A stretch of 64,000 bases of DNA, from the NCBI GenBank assembly GCA_000435075.1, contig FR890644.1:42354-106353 (forward strand), read 5' to 3'. Origin of the DNA: Bacteroides sp. CAG:770. Lineage in GTDB: Bacteria > Bacteroidota > Bacteroidia > Bacteroidales > UBA932. The translations under genes and the position numbers were made by a program. Within the stretch, counting starts at the first letter, position 1. Each line of letters starts with the position of its first letter. Positions 52,108-60,339 of this stretch are shown piece after piece. The notes beneath the pieces were generated by a model that did not search any database, had not been told where the DNA came from, and worked only from the letters and a program-made list of their open reading frames with translations.

Positions 52108-53157
52108 ATGCAGATTGAAAAAACACTTTGGGGAAAGACTGCCGACGGCAGGGAAATATACCTCTACACATTGACAAATGAATCAGGCGCATCGGTCAAA
52201 TTGTCCAGCATCGGAGCTGGAATTGTTTCAATTGTAGTACCTGACAAGAACGGAAAAATGGCAGACGTCGTTCTGGGATATCCTGTTCCCGAATCATACT
52301 TCGGAGACGGCCCATGCTTCGGCAAATGCCCTGGAAGATATGCCAACAGAATCGCCAAGGGTCACTTCACCCTTGACGGAAAGGAATATGAACTCCCTAT
52401 CAACAACGCCTGCAACCACCTCCACGGAGGCCCTGACGGATTCCAGAATCAGGTATGGGACAGCAGGATAGTAGGCGATGCAGTGGAATTCATGTACTTC
52501 TCGGAAGACGGGGAAGCCGGATATCCGGGCAATCTCAAGGTCGTGGCCCACTACGAGTGGTCAGAAGAGAACGAACTGGCATTGACCTTCACCGCTGAAA
52601 CCGACGCGGCGACAGTCGTGAACCTGACAAATCACGCATATTTCAATCTCGACGGCGAGGGCTCAGGCACAGTGCTGAACCACGAACTGAAACTGAATGC
52701 CTCAGAATATCTCCCTACAGATGAGACACTTATACCTGTCGGAGAACCGGAAGACGTCGCAGGAACCCCAATGGATTTTGTCAATGCCAAGACGCTCGGA
52801 AGAGACATCAAGGCCGACTATCCGGCATTGAAATACGGAAAAGGATACGACAACTGCTACGTCATTGACGGAGCCGAGCCGGGACAGATCCAGTCTGCGG
52901 CAGAACTCTACTCACCGGAAAGCGGACGTGTTCTCGAAGTCCTCACCACACAGCCTGGCGTGCAGATCTATACCGGAAACTGGCTCGAAGGCTGTCCTGA
53001 AGGAAAAGACGGGCACATCTACCACGACTATGACGGTGTTGCCATAGAATGTCAACACTATCCGGATTCCCCTAATGAGCCTTCATATCCGACGACAGTA
53101 CTCCGTCCTGGAGAAGTGTTCGAACAGGCAATAATATTCGCATTCTCAGTAAGATAG
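52108..53157 (+). CDS. galM: aldose 1-epimerase (galactose mutarotase)
   Basis: 349 residues from ATG 52108; the reading frame is also open from a TTG at 52072, but that lies in the promoter hairpin. Family signatures: GAGIVSIVVPDKNGK, NRIAKGHFTLDGKEYEL, NNACNHLHGGPDGF with the catalytic His region near 97-105, LTNHAYFNLDG near 174 and AIECQHYPDSPNEP near 315 with the catalytic Glu. It interconverts alpha and beta galactose ahead of galactokinase (galK at 41516). Followed by thyA and folA on the same strand. Confidence 0.94.
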   Translation: MQIEKTLWGKTADGREIYLYTLTNESGASVKLSSIGAGIVSIVVPDKNGKMADVVLGYPVPESYFGDGPCFGKCPGRYANRIAKGHFTLDGKEYELPINNACNHLHGGPDGFQNQVWDSRIVGDAVEFMYFSEDGEAGYPGNLKVVAHYEWSEENELALTFTAETDAATVVNLTNHAYFNLDGEGSGTVLNHELKLNASEYLPTDETLIPVGEPEDVAGTPMDFVNAKTLGRDIKADYPALKYGKGYDNCYVIDGAEPGQIQSAAELYSPESGRVLEVLTTQPGVQIYTGNWLEGCPEGKDGHIYHDYDGVAIECQHYPDSPNEPSYPTTVLRPGEVFEQAIIFAFSVR

Positions 53158-53165
53158 ACAACTCA

Positions 53166-53202
53166 AGTTGCCTCATATCTGTAAAAGAATTCTGAGGCAA
53201 CT
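53166..53202. repeat. 10-bp inverted repeat between galM and thyA
   Basis: AGTTGCCTCA (53166-53175) and TGAGGCAACT (53193-53202) with a 17-base spacer. No T-run follows, so it is more likely a leader hairpin of thyA than a terminator. Confidence 0.45.
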
Positions 53203-53221
53203 GCATATAGGTCCAAGGCCA

Positions 53222-54016
53222 ATGAAACAATATCTTGATCTCCTCCGCCACATACGTAAAGACGGAGCTGTAAAACATGACCGCACCGGTGTCGGAACGC
53301 AGAGCATATTCGGTTATCAGATGAGGTTCGACCTCGCTGAAGGCTTTCCGCTTCTGACCACCAAGAAAGTACACCTGAAATCAATCATTTACGAGCTGCT
53401 CTGGTTCATTGCCGGTGACACCAACATCAAGTATCTCAAGGACCACGGAGTCTCCATCTGGGACGAATGGGCCGACGAAAACGGCGACCTGGGACCCGTC
53501 TATGGGCATCAGTGGAGAAGCTGGCCTGCCCCTGACGGCAGAAGCATCGACCAGCTCTCACAGGTCATAGACATGATAAAGAACAATCCCGATTCCCGCA
53601 GAATGATAGTCTCCGCGTGGAACCCGGGCGAAGTGGACAATATGGCCCTGCCGCCCTGCCATTGCCTTTTCCAGTTCTATGTGGCCGACGGCAAACTCTC
53701 CTGCCAGCTCTACCAGCGCAGTGCCGATACCTTCCTCGGAGTGCCGTTCAACATCGCATCCTACGCGCTTCTGACCATGATGATAGCGCAGGTCTGCGGA
53801 CTGCAGCCGGGAGAATTCATCCACACGACAGGGGATACCCACATATACCTGAACCACTTCGAACAAGTTGATCTTCAGCTCTCCAGGGAGCCGCGCCCTT
53901 TGCCGGTAATGAAACTGAATCCGGAAGTGAAGAGCATCTTCGATTTCAAATACGAGGATTTCAGTCTGGAAGGCTATGACCCGTGGCCGGCAATCAAAGC
54001 CCCGGTCGCAGTATAA
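53222..54016 (+). CDS. thyA: thymidylate synthase
   Basis: 264 residues from ATG 53222, exactly the standard length; an in-frame TTG at 53168 lies in the inverted repeat and is unlikely. LRHIRKDGAVKHDRTGVGTQSIFG, the catalytic Cys in LPPCHCLFQFYV near 146, QRSADTFLGVPFNIASYALL and the C-terminal IKAPVAV are all present. It methylates dUMP using methylene-tetrahydrofolate, producing dihydrofolate for the next gene, folA, which starts 18 bp later. Confidence 0.97.
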   Translation: MKQYLDLLRHIRKDGAVKHDRTGVGTQSIFGYQMRFDLAEGFPLLTTKKVHLKSIIYELLWFIAGDTNIKYLKDHGVSIWDEWADENGDLGPVYGHQWRSWPAPDGRSIDQLSQVIDMIKNNPDSRRMIVSAWNPGEVDNMALPPCHCLFQFYVADGKLSCQLYQRSADTFLGVPFNIASYALLTMMIAQVCGLQPGEFIHTTGDTHIYLNHFEQVDLQLSREPRPLPVMKLNPEVKSIFDFKYEDFSLEGYDPWPAIKAPVAV

Positions 54017-54034
54017 CCCGAACAATGTACGAAA

Positions 54035-54556
54035 ATGCAAAAGAACATCATAGCGGCAGTTGCCGACAACGGAGCCATCGGACGAGACAATGAACTCCTG
54101 TGGCACATCTCCGCAGACATGAAATATTTCCGTCGCACGACCATGGGCTGCCCCGTAATCATGGGCTACAGGACGTGGCTTTCGATAGGTCGCCCGCTGC
54201 CGGGCCGCAAGAATATCGTCATCACCAAAAGCCGCTTCGAGGCCCCGGAATCCGTTTCCCAGGTCCCGGATGCTGCCGCAGCCATCGCAGTCGCGGAAGA
54301 TGCTTTTGTCAATGCTGATGCTCGAAATGATGAGGGTCAATGCTTTATAATCGGAGGAGCCAAGACTTACGAGCGTATGATGACCCAGGCGGACAAACTC
54401 TACATCACCCATGTCCGCACATCAGTTCCTGATGCAGACGCATTCTTCCCTGACATTGACCCTTCCGTCTGGAACAAGGACTCGGAGACCCCTGTGGAAA
54501 CAGATCCCGAGAACGGGCTCCAATATTCCTTTGCAGTATACGTCAGGAAGGCGTGA
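54035..54556 (+). CDS. folA: dihydrofolate reductase
   Basis: 173 residues. The opening IIAAVADNGAIGRDNELLWHISADMKYFRRTTMG is the DHFR N-terminus, with the substrate-binding acidic residue in the first helix. MGYRTWLSIGRPLPGRKNIVITKS and FIIGGAKTYERMM complete the NADPH site. It regenerates tetrahydrofolate from the thyA product. Co-transcribed with thyA. It holds two GTCAATG words 22 bp apart and one CATTGAC. Confidence 0.96.
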   Translation: MQKNIIAAVADNGAIGRDNELLWHISADMKYFRRTTMGCPVIMGYRTWLSIGRPLPGRKNIVITKSRFEAPESVSQVPDAAAAIAVAEDAFVNADARNDEGQCFIIGGAKTYERMMTQADKLYITHVRTSVPDADAFFPDIDPSVWNKDSETPVETDPENGLQYSFAVYVRKA

Positions 54557-54625
54557 CTTCCGCGGTTATGGCAAGCGCTTCCGTGGTGTCCCTCGGTTTT
54601 TGTCAATAGCCTCTTCTCCCACGTC

Positions 54626-54781
54626 GGGACGCGGCCACGCCCTGTTTTTGGAGTCGCTGATTTTCAATTAGTTATAAATTATGGCGTGGAAACGTAGCCC
54701 AAAAAAGGCCGCGTTTCCACGCCACTATTTAAATGCTACCTGATTATCAATAAGTTACAACATTGACCGTGGCCGCGTCCC
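54626..54781. mobile_element. 156-bp palindromic MITE-like element, copy 1
   Basis: Perfect 14-bp terminal inverted repeats (GGGACGCGGCCACG at 54626-54639, reverse complement at 54768-54781) enclose a central 13-bp hairpin (TGGCGTGGAAACG at 54682-54694, complement at 54712-54724). The right half contains TGATTATCAATAAGTTACAA. No coding capacity. It shares architecture with the copies at 61796 and 63714, but the arm sequences differ while pairing is kept. Confidence 0.75.
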
Positions 54782-54916
54782 GCCTGAAAGACGTGAGAGC
54801 CTTCGGGGTTACTGCAGTCACACCGGAACAACACTGAGTTTACAACATTGTGGACCACAAGGTTATGTCCTTTGTGGATTTTCGTGGCAAACGGATAGCC
54901 GGACCGAAAAAAGAAC

Positions 54917-54924
54917 TAACTTTG
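54917..54924 (+). promoter_or_regulatory. putative -7 box of the YfhO-like gene
   Basis: TAACTTTG fits TAnnTTTG, 25 bp before the ATG at 54949. The 13-bp palindrome TTGTGGACCACAA lies 57 bp further upstream (54848-54860). Confidence 0.5.
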
Positions 54925-54948
54925 CGGGTGAGAAAAATATAGGCGAAG

Positions 54949-57624
54949 ATGCAGAAAATATGGAAAAAGGCCCTGATTTATGTGGGCATCGTTGCGTTCT
55001 TTTTGGTGCTGGCATACGGATTTGTGCCGCAAGTACTTGGTGGAAAGATAGTTAATCAGAGCGATATATCGGGTTACGTCGGCATGGCCCATGAAGCCAA
55101 TGAGTGGAACTCGGCACATCCTGAAGACCGGACGGCATGGACAAACTCCATGTTCGGCGGAATGCCTACTACCATGATAACCGGCAATCCGGCAGGAGAC
55201 TGGACACAGAAAATCTATGATGCGTTCCTCGTGGGCAAACGCCCTGCTACATATCTCTTCATCACCCTTCTGGGGGCATTCCTCCTGATGCTGTCTCTTG
55301 GCATTGACAAGATACTTGCAATCGGCGGAGCTGTCGCTGTCGCCTTCTGCTCATACAACATGCAGATCATCCAGGTCGGCCACAACACGAAGATGATGGC
55401 TATCGCGTGGCTGCCGTGGGTGCTTGCCGCCGTGATATTCACCTACCGGTCGGCGTTGGGAATATACCGCAGGCAGGAAAACGGTAACATTGACAAGAAG
55501 TCCGGAGAAAAGGGCTGGAAAGCGTGGATTCCGCAGGCTGTGCTCGGTGCCGCACTCTTCGGAATGGCATTGAACTTCCAGATAAAGGCAAACCATATCC
55601 AGATTTCCTACTACCTGGCAATCATCATATTCTGCTATGCCATAGGACTTTTCATCTGGCTTGTATCGGACAAGGAGCGCCGCCGCGGACTGGGAAAATT
55701 CTTCATTGCATCCTTCCTTCTTCTGTTCCTCGGAATCGTCGGAATCGGTGCCAATGCAAACAAACTGATCCCGATGTACCGCTATTCGCACCAGACAATG
55801 CGCGGAGGATCCGAACTGGCGGCTGAGGGACAGGTCAATGCTGAAAAGTCGAAGGGTCTTGACTTGGAATATGCCACATCGTGGTCGTACGGCTGGCAGG
55901 AACTGCCTAACCTCATGATTCCGAACTTCAACGGCGGTTCTTCATCAGGAGCCGTAAATCCTTCAAAATCAGAGACTATAAAGCTCCTGAAGCAGTACGG
56001 ACAGACCAATACCAGGGAGGTTGCCAAGAATCTTCCTCTTTACTGGGGTCCTCAGCCGTTCACAGCAGGCCCTATGTATATGGGAGCCATAACAGTATTC
56101 CTGTTCATTCTCGGACTCTTCTTGTGCAAGGGGCGTGACAAGTGGTGGATAGTTGCCGCCACACTCATCGCGATATTGCTCGGCGTGGGAAGCCACTTCA
56201 TGCCGTTTACGAAGTTCTGGTACTATTATATGCCGTTCTACAGCAAGTTCAGGACCGTCTCGATGGCGTTGATAATACTTCAGGTAACATTGCCGATGCT
56301 CGGCTTCCTGGTTCTGGACAAGATTCTGAAAGGCGGATTCACCGCTGAGCAATTCAGAAAACCTGGCATAATTGCATTGATAATTACGGGCGGCTTCTGC
56401 CTCCTTTGCTTCACTTTCCCTGGCATAGCCGGTGACTTTACTGGAGCCTCTGATGCCCAGATGCATCCTGACCTCGTTGCTGCACTCCAGCATGATAGAG
56501 CGAAACTCCTTGATAATGATGCACTTGTATCATTCTTCCTCATCCTGTTTTCCTATATCCTGATTTTGTGGGCGTACAGCAAGCCTAAAGACGTTCCCGG
56601 CGATGATGCCTATGTCGGTAAGAGGAGATATGTCGCGGCCGCAGCAATCTCCGCATTGGTGCTTCTGAACATGTTCGCGGTCGGAAAGCGCTATCTGAAT
56701 TCTGACCATTTCATCACCCCTCGCAATTTCAACGGCCAGTTTGCGGAAAGGCCTGTGGATGAGGCGATTCTGGAGGACAAGAGTCTGGATTATCGTGTTC
56801 TTGACCTGACTGTCAATGTTTTCAATGATTCTCATCCGAGCTATTGGCATAAGAATATCGGCGGATACAGCCCTGTCAAGATGCAGCGCTATCAGGACCT
56901 AATCGAGCGCCATCTGACCGGAGAAATAAATTCCATAATCAAGGCTGTCAATGCTGCCGGAACGATTGATGGGCTCATGGCCACGTTCCCGCGCGTGCCG
57001 GTTTTGTCAATGCTGAATGACAAGTATGTGATTCTCGACGGAAACAGCGCCCCTGCCGTTAATCCTTACGCGATGGGCAATGTCTGGTTCGTGGATTCCG
57101 CTGCGCGTGCCGCTTCTGCAAATGAGGAAATATCAATGCTGAAGAACATTGACCTTCATACGACTGCCGTTATCGGCCCGGATTTCGCTTGGGCTGCCGA
57201 TGCGATAGAGTCTTGTGTGAGTGCGGACACCTGCATTGACGCGAAGATTAATGCCGGACGTGATACTATTTATATGACTTCATATGCCCCTAATGAGTTG
57301 CGTTACCATTATCGCAGTTCTGCCGACAGGGCCGTGGTATTCAGTGAGATATACTATCCGGACGGATGGACATTGACCTTGGCGGACAATGCGGGCGAAG
57401 CTTCCGGAAATTCATTGAAGCTGTTCCGTGCGGACTGGACGTTGCGCGGTGCTGTGCTTCCTGCGGGTGAGCATGACATGGTGATGCGTTTCGAGCCGGC
57501 TTCTTACCGCATCAGTTCTGATATTTCCAGAGCGTCATCTATTCTTCTGATTATCCTCATTCTTCTTTCCGCAGGAGGGATGTGGTATCTGAAAGAGGAC
57601 AGGAATAATCTTATAAAATCCTGA
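54949..57624 (+). CDS. YfhO-family multi-pass membrane protein
   Basis: 891 residues. About twelve membrane helices lie in the first 560 residues, starting with ALIYVGIVAFFLVLAYGF, then a large extracytoplasmic domain (about 590-860) and one C-terminal helix (ASSILLIILILLSAGGMWYL). The loop WTNSMFGGMPTTM near 65 and the NFNGG region match the YfhO (PF09586) family, which is linked to glycosylation of cell-wall polymers in Firmicutes. In Bacteroidota the substrate is unknown. Dense in CATTGAC words. The next gene starts 2 bp after its stop. Confidence 0.85.
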   Translation: MQKIWKKALIYVGIVAFFLVLAYGFVPQVLGGKIVNQSDISGYVGMAHEANEWNSAHPEDRTAWTNSMFGGMPTTMITGNPAGDWTQKIYDAFLVGKRPATYLFITLLGAFLLMLSLGIDKILAIGGAVAVAFCSYNMQIIQVGHNTKMMAIAWLPWVLAAVIFTYRSALGIYRRQENGNIDKKSGEKGWKAWIPQAVLGAALFGMALNFQIKANHIQISYYLAIIIFCYAIGLFIWLVSDKERRRGLGKFFIASFLLLFLGIVGIGANANKLIPMYRYSHQTMRGGSELAAEGQVNAEKSKGLDLEYATSWSYGWQELPNLMIPNFNGGSSSGAVNPSKSETIKLLKQYGQTNTREVAKNLPLYWGPQPFTAGPMYMGAITVFLFILGLFLCKGRDKWWIVAATLIAILLGVGSHFMPFTKFWYYYMPFYSKFRTVSMALIILQVTLPMLGFLVLDKILKGGFTAEQFRKPGIIALIITGGFCLLCFTFPGIAGDFTGASDAQMHPDLVAALQHDRAKLLDNDALVSFFLILFSYILILWAYSKPKDVPGDDAYVGKRRYVAAAAISALVLLNMFAVGKRYLNSDHFITPRNFNGQFAERPVDEAILEDKSLDYRVLDLTVNVFNDSHPSYWHKNIGGYSPVKMQRYQDLIERHLTGEINSIIKAVNAAGTIDGLMATFPRVPVLSMLNDKYVILDGNSAPAVNPYAMGNVWFVDSAARAASANEEISMLKNIDLHTTAVIGPDFAWAADAIESCVSADTCIDAKINAGRDTIYMTSYAPNELRYHYRSSADRAVVFSEIYYPDGWTLTLADNAGEASGNSLKLFRADWTLRGAVLPAGEHDMVMRFEPASYRISSDISRASSILLIILILLSAGGMWYLKEDRNNLIKS

Positions 57625-57626
57625 AT

Positions 57627-58259
57627 ATGAGCCGTTTCGATACGTGTTTCTTCGAGAGGTATGCCAGAGTTTCATTGGAGAAACTGCTGGATAAGGACTT
57701 TGCGGCCCTGTTGAATATGGACAGGCCGGACTTGCAGTCCGCTGACGGGAAAACTTTGGTTATCGAGGTTACCAGGGCGATGCCTGAGACCAAGGAGGCT
57801 GCGGATACGATGCTGAAGGAGATGGCGGGCATCAGGTCTGTCAGGGAGGTGAGTGACGATGCGGAAGACATTGACAAGATGCTGGCTTCAGGTTACGGCT
57901 ACGGTCTTGACGGCGGCCAGTATGTCGGCTCCAAGGAGTATGACTATTGGTCTCTTGCGCTTCCGATGCGTCGTATCATTGAAAACAAGGTGTCCAAAGC
58001 AGGTAACGGCTTTTATGGGAAGTTCGATTCCCTGGGGCTCTACATTTTCAGCAAGGATGCTATTTCTGATGAGAAAGTGGCTGATATAGTGGATTTTACG
58101 ACATCACTTCAGTCGCAGAATGAAATCCGTTATGACTTCCTGTATCTTTCCGAAATCAATAATCTCAACGTCTGTGACCTGCGCTCATCGCACATAGTCT
58201 GCCATCCCATATCCCGCCTCCAGCGCCGCCTCTTTTTCCTGTCCTCGCTGGAGCACTGA
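57627..58259 (+). CDS. conserved-looking protein of unknown function
   Basis: 210 residues, no signal peptide or membrane segment. I do not recognise the family with certainty. The segment RPDLQSADGKTLVIEVTRAMPE (about 34-55) has the spacing of a PD-(D/E)xK-like strand pair (D...E-x-T), which hints at a nuclease fold, but other motifs are not visible. The C-terminus is basic and hydrophobic (SRLQRRLFFLSSLEH). It starts 2 bp after the YfhO-like gene and is surely co-transcribed with it. Confidence 0.6.
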   Translation: MSRFDTCFFERYARVSLEKLLDKDFAALLNMDRPDLQSADGKTLVIEVTRAMPETKEAADTMLKEMAGIRSVREVSDDAEDIDKMLASGYGYGLDGGQYVGSKEYDYWSLALPMRRIIENKVSKAGNGFYGKFDSLGLYIFSKDAISDEKVADIVDFTTSLQSQNEIRYDFLYLSEINNLNVCDLRSSHIVCHPISRLQRRLFFLSSLEH

Positions 58260-58276
58260 TTACCGGTCATGTACTT

Positions 58277-58343
58277 GTAGGCGTCTTCGGAGTTACGGGC
58301 CGATTGTGTCCCGCGCTGCTTTTGTAAGCGTTTCCGGAGTTAC
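58277..58343. repeat. two REP-like bulged-hairpin units
   Basis: Units at 58277-58297 (GTAGGCG...GAGTTACG) and 58324-58343 (GTAAGCG...GGAGTTAC). Each has a GTAA/TTAC outer stem and a short inner stem, the pattern repeated around the RAYT gene 4 kb away. TGACGCGCC-type text follows the second, as after the copies near 61960. The remainder of 58344-58729 shows nothing else I can name. Confidence 0.6.
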
Positions 58344-58729
58344 TGGTTGATGCGCGTCCAGTGGTTTGACGCGCCAGGAGGAGGTGTATCCGCATGCGGG
58401 ACGGTGGTAAGCGCGTTATCCTTTCGCATTTGAAACTGTCAGATTTCTAACAAGGATAAAGTGAAAACACTTTCATTAAAAATATGTCCTTGAATACGCG
58501 CGTGTGCACATGTTCAATGCAAATATAGCAAAATATTTGACACTTGATGTCTGCTGTCTGCAAATGATGAAATTATTCAATGGATTTGTCTCTTGTGAGC
58601 GGCGATTAGACATGGGAGTGGCATCGGATTTCCAATATCCTTTGTCATTGAAAATACAATATCAAAAGAGGGGATAGAGTAGAGTGGCCGTTCGCTCAAA
58701 CAAGGCTGAGACCATTCCTTCTTAAAAGG

Positions 58730-58800
58730 AAAAGGCAGGTACCCATTTAAGGGGATAGATACCTGCCTTGCTTCCTCAACAATGTTGTTTTACCAACAAT
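58730..58800 (-). ncRNA. candidate small RNA of about 70 nt
   Basis: On the minus strand, TATCTTTG at 58808-58815 fits a -7 box. A hairpin with arms AAGGCAGGTA/TACCTGCCTT (58732-58741 and 58760-58769) follows and runs into TTTTCCTTTT. The 70-nt interval has no ORF. It could equally be a second terminator for the tRNA-Leu transcript. Confidence 0.3.
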
Positions 58801-58936
58801 GATGTCACAAAGATACGAATTATTTTGATTTCGCAATGATGAAAATGTATTATTTCTGTATTCTGTAATTGATTGATATGATTGACTAATAAGATGTTGA
58901 CCCGATTTTCCTTGTTCGGGACACTTCCCTCCAGAC

Positions 58937-58971
58937 AAAAAAGGCCTCCCCGGGTTTCGGAGAGGCTTTTT
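58937..58971 (-). terminator. terminator after tRNA-Leu
   Basis: Stem GCCTC(T)CC/GG(G)GAGGC with A-run and T-run on either side, immediately 3' of the tRNA. Confidence 0.8.
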
Positions 58972-58974
58972 CGG

Positions 58975-59060
58975 TGCCCAAAGCCGGGCTCGAACCGGCA
59001 CGTCTTTTAAAGGACATTGGATTTTGAGTCCAACGCGTCTACCAATTCCGCCATTCGGGC
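58975..59060 (-). tRNA. tRNA-Leu, anticodon CAA
   Basis: 86-nt cloverleaf. The acceptor GCCCGAA pairs with TTTGGGC, the D arm holds AATTGGTAGA, the anticodon stem TTGGA/TCCAA encloses loop CTCAAAA with anticodon CAA (codon TTG), a long class II variable arm is present, and the T arm is GCCGG-TTCGAGC-CCGGC. The discriminator is A, and the genomic sequence continues CCG, so CCA is not encoded. Confidence 0.95.
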
Positions 59061-59079
59061 ATTTCCAGAATTGGAATGG

Positions 59080-59110
59080 CAAAGTTAGGGATTTTTGGCG
59101 AATTACCAAA
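59080..59110 (-). promoter_or_regulatory. promoter of tRNA-Leu
   Basis: Minus-strand TTTG (59107-59110), 19-bp spacer, TAACTTTG (59080-59087); the tRNA 5' end is 20 bp further on. Full match to the Bacteroidota pattern. Confidence 0.7.
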
Positions 59111-59229
59111 TTTTTCAGCTGGCGGGTCCTAAAAATATGTCAGCAAACTCGTTTGTCAGCATGATTTGCCTTCCGATTCTCCGAAATTATCGATAACTTT
59201 AACGGCTGCGATGTGGTCAGACAAGTTTT

Positions 59230-60339
59230 ATGAAGTGCAAAATATATAACGGACAGAAAATTGCGGATGTGGTAGGGTATCTGGAAGGATATCTGGAAGG
59301 ATATCCTGCTGTTTTCGTCGTCGCGGACCGGAATGTCGCGCGATTCACGGAAGAAATCGCCGGGTGCAGGTCAATGCCAAGCTGCCGCGGTATTTTTTAT
59401 ATCAATGCTACTGAAAAGGACAAGTCAATGCAGACAGTCCTTGATATCTGCAAGTGGCTGTTGGTCAATGATGCTGACCGGAATACACTGGTGCTGGCCG
59501 TCGGCGGCGGCATTACTTCCGACATGGCAGGCTTTGCCGCATCAATATATAAGAGGGGTGTCAGATATGCCAATGTCCCTACGACTTTGCTGGCTCAGAC
59601 GGATGCTGCAATCGGCGGAAAAACCGGTGTGAATCTCGATAATTATAAGAATATCCTCGGTGTCATAAGGCAGCCTGAGTTTACGTATATCTGCCCGGAA
59701 GTGCTTGAATCATTGCCATATAGGGACTTTGTCTCCGGTTCTGCCGAACTGCTGAAGACATTTGTCATTGACAATTCTGGCAACAATTACGAGAAGGCTG
59801 TTGAGGTGCTGGCTGATATTCACGGCAGCATTGACCATAGCCTGGCTATAGCTGCGCATAGTGCTGAACTTCAGCAGCTTATCTCTGCGGCTGCGGCGAT
59901 AAAGGCAGGCGTTGTCGAGCGCGATGAATTTGAGCATGGCGAACGCCGCAAACTGAATCTGGGGCATACTTTCGCGCATGCAATCGAGTGGGAGTCAATG
60001 TCTGCGGCCGGTAAAGAGTTGAATGTCAATGCCATATCGCATGGTGAGGCTGTTGCGATAGGGATAATTCTCGCGTCCCGGCTATCGGAGCGCTATTATT
60101 CGACGCGGACTGGCATTGATAATAACTGTTCTGGATATAAGTCCTTGAGTGATAGACTTCAACAAGATTTTACCCGTTGCGGTTTGCCGACGGATTGCCC
60201 ATACCCGACGGAGTCTTTGGCGGCTGCCATGCGCAGGGACAAGAAGGCTGAGAACGGAATCATCCATTTTGTGCTAATCCACGGCCTGGGTGATGTCCGT
60301 ATCGAGGACCTGACGGTGGAAGATATGATTAATTGTTGA
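59230..60339 (+). CDS. aroB: 3-dehydroquinate synthase
   Basis: 369 residues. NAD-binding VLAVGGGITSDMAGFAASIYKRGV near 93 and the zinc/substrate region LNLGHTFAHAIEWES near 240 are present, as is HGEAVAIGIILASRL near 277. PTTLLAQTDAAIGGKTGVNL near 118 completes the active site. Second step of the shikimate pathway. The gene converges on the AAA ATPase copy 2, overlapping it by 11 bp at the 3' ends. It is rich in GTCAATG/CATTGAC words (seven). Confidence 0.95.
   Translation: MKCKIYNGQKIADVVGYLEGYLEGYPAVFVVADRNVARFTEEIAGCRSMPSCRGIFYINATEKDKSMQTVLDICKWLLVNDADRNTLVLAVGGGITSDMAGFAASIYKRGVRYANVPTTLLAQTDAAIGGKTGVNLDNYKNILGVIRQPEFTYICPEVLESLPYRDFVSGSAELLKTFVIDNSGNNYEKAVEVLADIHGSIDHSLAIAAHSAELQQLISAAAAIKAGVVERDEFEHGERRKLNLGHTFAHAIEWESMSAAGKELNVNAISHGEAVAIGIILASRLSERYYSTRTGIDNNCSGYKSLSDRLQQDFTRCGLPTDCPYPTESLAAAMRRDKKAENGIIHFVLIHGLGDVRIEDLTVEDMINC

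Noticed and set aside
58690..58770. Possible TPP riboswitch because of GGCTGAGACC at about 58704-58713
   Set aside because: The second conserved half (ACCTGATCTGG...AATGCCAGCGTAGGGA) is missing and no thiamine gene follows; a chance match.
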